NCBI GenBank assembly: GCA_040307715.1
Contig: JAWRJC010000018.1
Coordinates: 1 to 7,966 of the forward strand
DNA from: RUG13615 sp040307715
Lineage (GTDB): Bacteria > Bacillota > Clostridia > Peptostreptococcales > Anaerovoracaceae
Length of the DNA: 7,966 bases
Direction of reading: 5' to 3'
Part shown: positions 6,333 through 7,966 of the stretch, in pieces
Numbering within the stretch: position 1 is the first letter of the stretch
How the letters are laid out: the number at the start of each line of letters is the position of its first letter
Translations under genes and position numbers: made by a program
Notes under the pieces: model-generated
The model's database searches: none
Seen by the model: the letters and a program-made list of their open reading frames with translations, nothing else
Told to the model about the DNA's origin: nothing

Positions 6333-6893
6333 TCAGCCGGCATCCGGACGCCGCATGAAGATCGTCTTCCTGCCGATCTGTTCCTCCTTCGAAGTCACAT
6401 GGATGAGCAGTTCTTCGAGCGATGCAAGCATGGCGACCGCGCAGACGCTCCAGCAATACGGGACCGCAGCAGGTGTGCGGATCATATATGCCACACCGAA
6501 GACCAGCACGCCCGTTGCTTTGTTGAGGTAGGTGTGCAGCGACGCAAACCGGTGATACTTCCTTGCAAATGTCACATACGCGCATCCCCTGACGAACAGG
6601 ATCGCGGCGACGGCCAGCCAGATCACTTTCGGCAGCGTCACCCACATCACCGGGAAGATGCGGATCAGGATCACCGTATAGAACAGAAGATCCGCGATGC
6701 TGTCAAGTTTGGCGCCGAGTTCGCTTGCCGTTCCGTATTTCCTGGCGATCGCCCCGTCCAGTGCATCCGTTACACCGGTCAGCGTATAGACGATCATGAA
6801 CAGCAAGGACAGCGGCTTCATGAAGAGGAGCCACACCGTGCCCGCCATTCGAATGACCGATATGATATTCGGGAGGTGCTTATTCGATAACAC
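6333..6893 (-). CDS. CDP-alcohol phosphatidyltransferase (PgsA-like membrane enzyme)
   Basis: 186 residues from GTG at 6893. It has the complete family signature DALDGAIARKYG with ELGAKLDSIAD (D43, D46, G47, A50, R51, G60, D64, D68), the D-x2-D-G-x2-A-R-x8-G-x3-D-x3-D metal and CDP-alcohol site. Several hydrophobic segments (about 14-42, 90-106, 127-137, 146-162) make it an integral membrane protein. It transfers a phosphatidyl group from CDP-diacylglycerol to an alcohol. Phosphatidylglycerol-phosphate synthase is the commonest member of this size, but the alcohol acceptor cannot be fixed from sequence; a cardiolipin synthase-like role is possible. The GTG is chosen because AGGAAGG (6902-6908) lies 8 nt upstream and the protein then begins LSNKHLPNIISVIRM, like family N-termini. 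It overlaps the upstream gene by 14 nt. Confidence 0.88.
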   Translation of the reverse strand: MLSNKHLPNIISVIRMAGTVWLLFMKPLSLLFMIVYTLTGVTDALDGAIARKYGTASELGAKLDSIADLLFYTVILIRIFPVMWVTLPKVIWLAVAAILFVRGCAYVTFARKYHRFASLHTYLNKATGVLVFGVAYMIRTPAAVPYCWSVCAVAMLASLEELLIHVTSKEEQIGRKTIFMRRPDAG

Positions 6894-7209
6894 AATCCGT
6901 ACCTTCCTCAATTGTCTCAAGCAGAAAACTCACGGGCCGGAATCCGTCGTTGCACGAGATCATCGCTGACTTTTTATTCTTCATCCAGCCGTCGTAAAAA
7001 TCCTCGCCGCCGTGCGCCAGCGCCATCACGAACGGAGACAGGCTGTCCCACGCGCTCACGCAAAAACCCTCCGGTCTCTCCCATCCGTTCGCGATGAATA
7101 TCTGACCAAGTTTCATATCGCACGCATGCTCGATCGGATTCTCATACGCATCAATCAGATCCTGATAGCACGCTTTTTTCATCACTGTGATTCTAACCTT
7201 TTTCATCAT
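6880..7209 (-). CDS. TIGR04076-family small protein of unknown function
   Basis: 109 residues. It resembles the uncharacterised TIGR04076 family: KKVRITVMKK at the N-terminus, LGQIFIANGWERPEGFCVSAWDSL (about 34-57), FVMALAHGGEDFYDGWMK and ISCNDGFRPVSF towards the C-terminus. No function is established for this family as far as I know. It is soluble in appearance, with no signal or membrane segment. Two ATG codons stand in tandem (7207-7209 and 7204-7206) with no recognisable RBS upstream; a TATAAT at 7217-7222 would start transcription at or beside the ATG. The stop (TAA, 6880-6882) lies inside the start region of the phosphatidyltransferase gene, so the two are probably translated together. 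A later Met10 is rejected because it would remove the conserved N-terminal strand. Confidence 0.85.
   Translation of the reverse strand: MMKKVRITVMKKACYQDLIDAYENPIEHACDMKLGQIFIANGWERPEGFCVSAWDSLSPFVMALAHGGEDFYDGWMKNKKSAMISCNDGFRPVSFLLETIEEGTDCVIE
6902..6908 (-). promoter_or_regulatory. Ribosome binding site that decides the GTG start of the phosphatidyltransferase
   Basis: AGGAAGG on the minus strand, 8 nt before GTG (6893-6891) and inside the last codons of the upstream TIGR04076-family gene. No in-frame ATG lies between this site and the conserved LPNIIS region, so GTG is the best start. Confidence 0.75.
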
Positions 7210-7216
7210 GTACCGA

Positions 7217-7222
7217 ATTATA
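7217..7222 (-). promoter_or_regulatory. Putative -10 box of the TIGR04076 gene (leaderless start?)
   Basis: A perfect TATAAT on the minus strand ends 8 nt before the ATG at 7209, which would give a transcript with almost no leader. No good -35 is found at 16-18 nt (the sequence there is close to TTCCTT), so the promoter would need help from a factor, or it is not the true one. Confidence 0.4.
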
Positions 7223-7229
7223 CATTGTC

Positions 7230-7262
7230 TTACAATACAAAGGAATACCGTTTACAATACAA
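7230..7262. repeat. 11-bp direct repeat in the divergent promoter region
   Basis: TTACAATACAA occurs at 7230-7240 and again at 7252-7262, a period of 22 bp (about two helical turns). The left copy is also part of a small inverted repeat, ATTGT-CTT-ACAAT (7224-7236). The arrangement resembles a two-site operator between the divergent TIGR04076 and aldo/keto reductase genes. Confidence 0.6.
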
Positions 7263-7278
7263 TTGGATAAAAATGCTG

Positions 7279-7287
7279 TGTTATACT
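7279..7287 (+). promoter_or_regulatory. Putative extended -10 promoter of the aldo/keto reductase
   Basis: TGT followed by TATACT (7282-7287) forms an extended -10 on the plus strand. No consensus -35 stands at the right distance; the right copy of the 11-bp repeat (7252-7262) occupies about -42 to -32 relative to a start near 7294. Confidence 0.5.
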
Positions 7288-7329
7288 GAAAACAGAAACC
7301 ACTGAACCATGCAGCAGAAAGAACGGAAC

Positions 7330-7966
7330 ATGGAATACCGCAAACTTGGAAAAACGAATATTGAAGTCTCCCGGCTCGGCTTCGGCACGCTGACGATGGG
7401 CTTTTCACAGAGAAACCTCTCATGCGAAGAAGGTGCCGCCCTGATCGGGTACGCCGTCCGCCGCGGCGTCAGCTTCCTCGATACCGCAGAATACTACGAC
7501 ACTTATCCCTATATCCGCCCTGCTCTGGATGCACGGAAGGCAGAGGGGCTGCCCCTTCCCGTGATCAGCAGCAAATCGCTTTGCGCGGACTACGATGGCA
7601 TGCGCCGTGCCGTCGAGGAATCGCTTCATGCGCTCGATCTGTCTGTCATCGATATCTTCCTGCTCCATGAAGTCATGGGGATGGATGATTTCGCGGCAAG
7701 AAGCGGTGCCTGGGAGGCGCTGAAGGACTGCAGAAAAGAAGGCCTGATCCGCGCCATGGGGGTCAGTACGCATCACATCGATGTTGCGGAAGGCATGGCG
7801 CGCGAAGAAGCCTGCGATATCGTCTTCCCCCTCATCAATGTGAACAGCCTGGGCATCCGTCATTTCGGAGAAGCCGGGACCAAAGAAGACATGGAAGCGG
7901 CGATTTTTGCGTGCGCGGAAAAAGGTATCGGCGTCTTTACCATGAAAGCATTCGGTGGTGGCAACC
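7330..7966 (+). CDS. Aldo/keto reductase family oxidoreductase (5' part, runs off right edge)
   Basis: 212 residues are visible from ATG at 7330, with no stop before the window ends. It begins MEYRKLGKTNIEVSRLGFGT, the classic family N-terminus, and has the catalytic tetrad D51 and Y56 (FLDTAEYYDTY), K82 (VISSKS) and H113 (FLLHEV). It then continues through the TIM barrel: GLIRAMGVSTHH (138-149), VFPLINVNS (165-173), IGVFTMKAFGGG. The enzyme would reduce carbonyl groups with NAD(P)H in the cytoplasm; the substrate is unknown. The TYPYIRPAL segment resembles a subgroup that often carries a C-terminal 4Fe-4S domain, which lies beyond the window, so this is inference. An in-frame ATG at 7309 is a possible earlier start, but neither ATG has a strong RBS and the family N-terminus favours 7330. 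Confidence 0.92.
   Translation, partial: MEYRKLGKTNIEVSRLGFGTLTMGFSQRNLSCEEGAALIGYAVRRGVSFLDTAEYYDTYPYIRPALDARKAEGLPLPVISSKSLCADYDGMRRAVEESLHALDLSVIDIFLLHEVMGMDDFAARSGAWEALKDCRKEGLIRAMGVSTHHIDVAEGMAREEACDIVFPLINVNSLGIRHFGEAGTKEDMEAAIFACAEKGIGVFTMKAFGGGN

Overview
The window reads as a chromosomal segment of a moderately GC-rich member of the Bacillota (Firmicutes). The main evidence is the block alaS - ireB - ruvX on the minus strand, in the order and orientation typical of that phylum, with good Shine-Dalgarno sites and sigma-A-like promoters. I cannot name the genus; an anaerobe would fit the iron-sulfur/molybdenum gene content, but that is inference. All genes lie on the minus strand except the last one, which is divergent and runs off the right edge.

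Layout from right to left, which is the direction of minus-strand transcription. At 7330-7966 (plus strand) is the 5' part of an aldo/keto reductase gene. A 120-bp divergent intergenic region (7210-7329) holds putative promoters in both directions and an 11-bp direct repeat spaced by 22 bp. Then come a TIGR04076-family small protein (6880-7209), a CDP-alcohol phosphatidyltransferase that overlaps it and starts at GTG (6333-6893), alaS with its own strong promoter (3591-6215), ireB with its own promoter (3195-3446) and ruvX (2742-3185).

The left third (1-2673) is the unusual part. It is a tightly packed three-gene redox operon immediately downstream of ruvX. It encodes, in order, a DmsB/NrfC-type protein with sixteen cysteines for four [4Fe-4S] clusters, a soluble FAD/NAD(P)H-dependent reductase, and the start of a molybdopterin oxidoreductase. 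The third gene has no stop codon in the window; its 299 visible residues carry a TorD/DmsD-like chaperone domain fused in frame ahead of the DmsA-type iron-sulfur/molybdopterin region. There is no Tat signal and no membrane anchor is visible. The simplest reading is a cytoplasmic NAD(P)H -> FAD -> [4Fe-4S] -> molybdenum chain that reduces an unknown substrate, with its maturation chaperone built into the catalytic subunit.

No tRNA, rRNA, CRISPR array, insertion sequence or phage feature is visible. No gene-free stretch exceeds about 150 bp.
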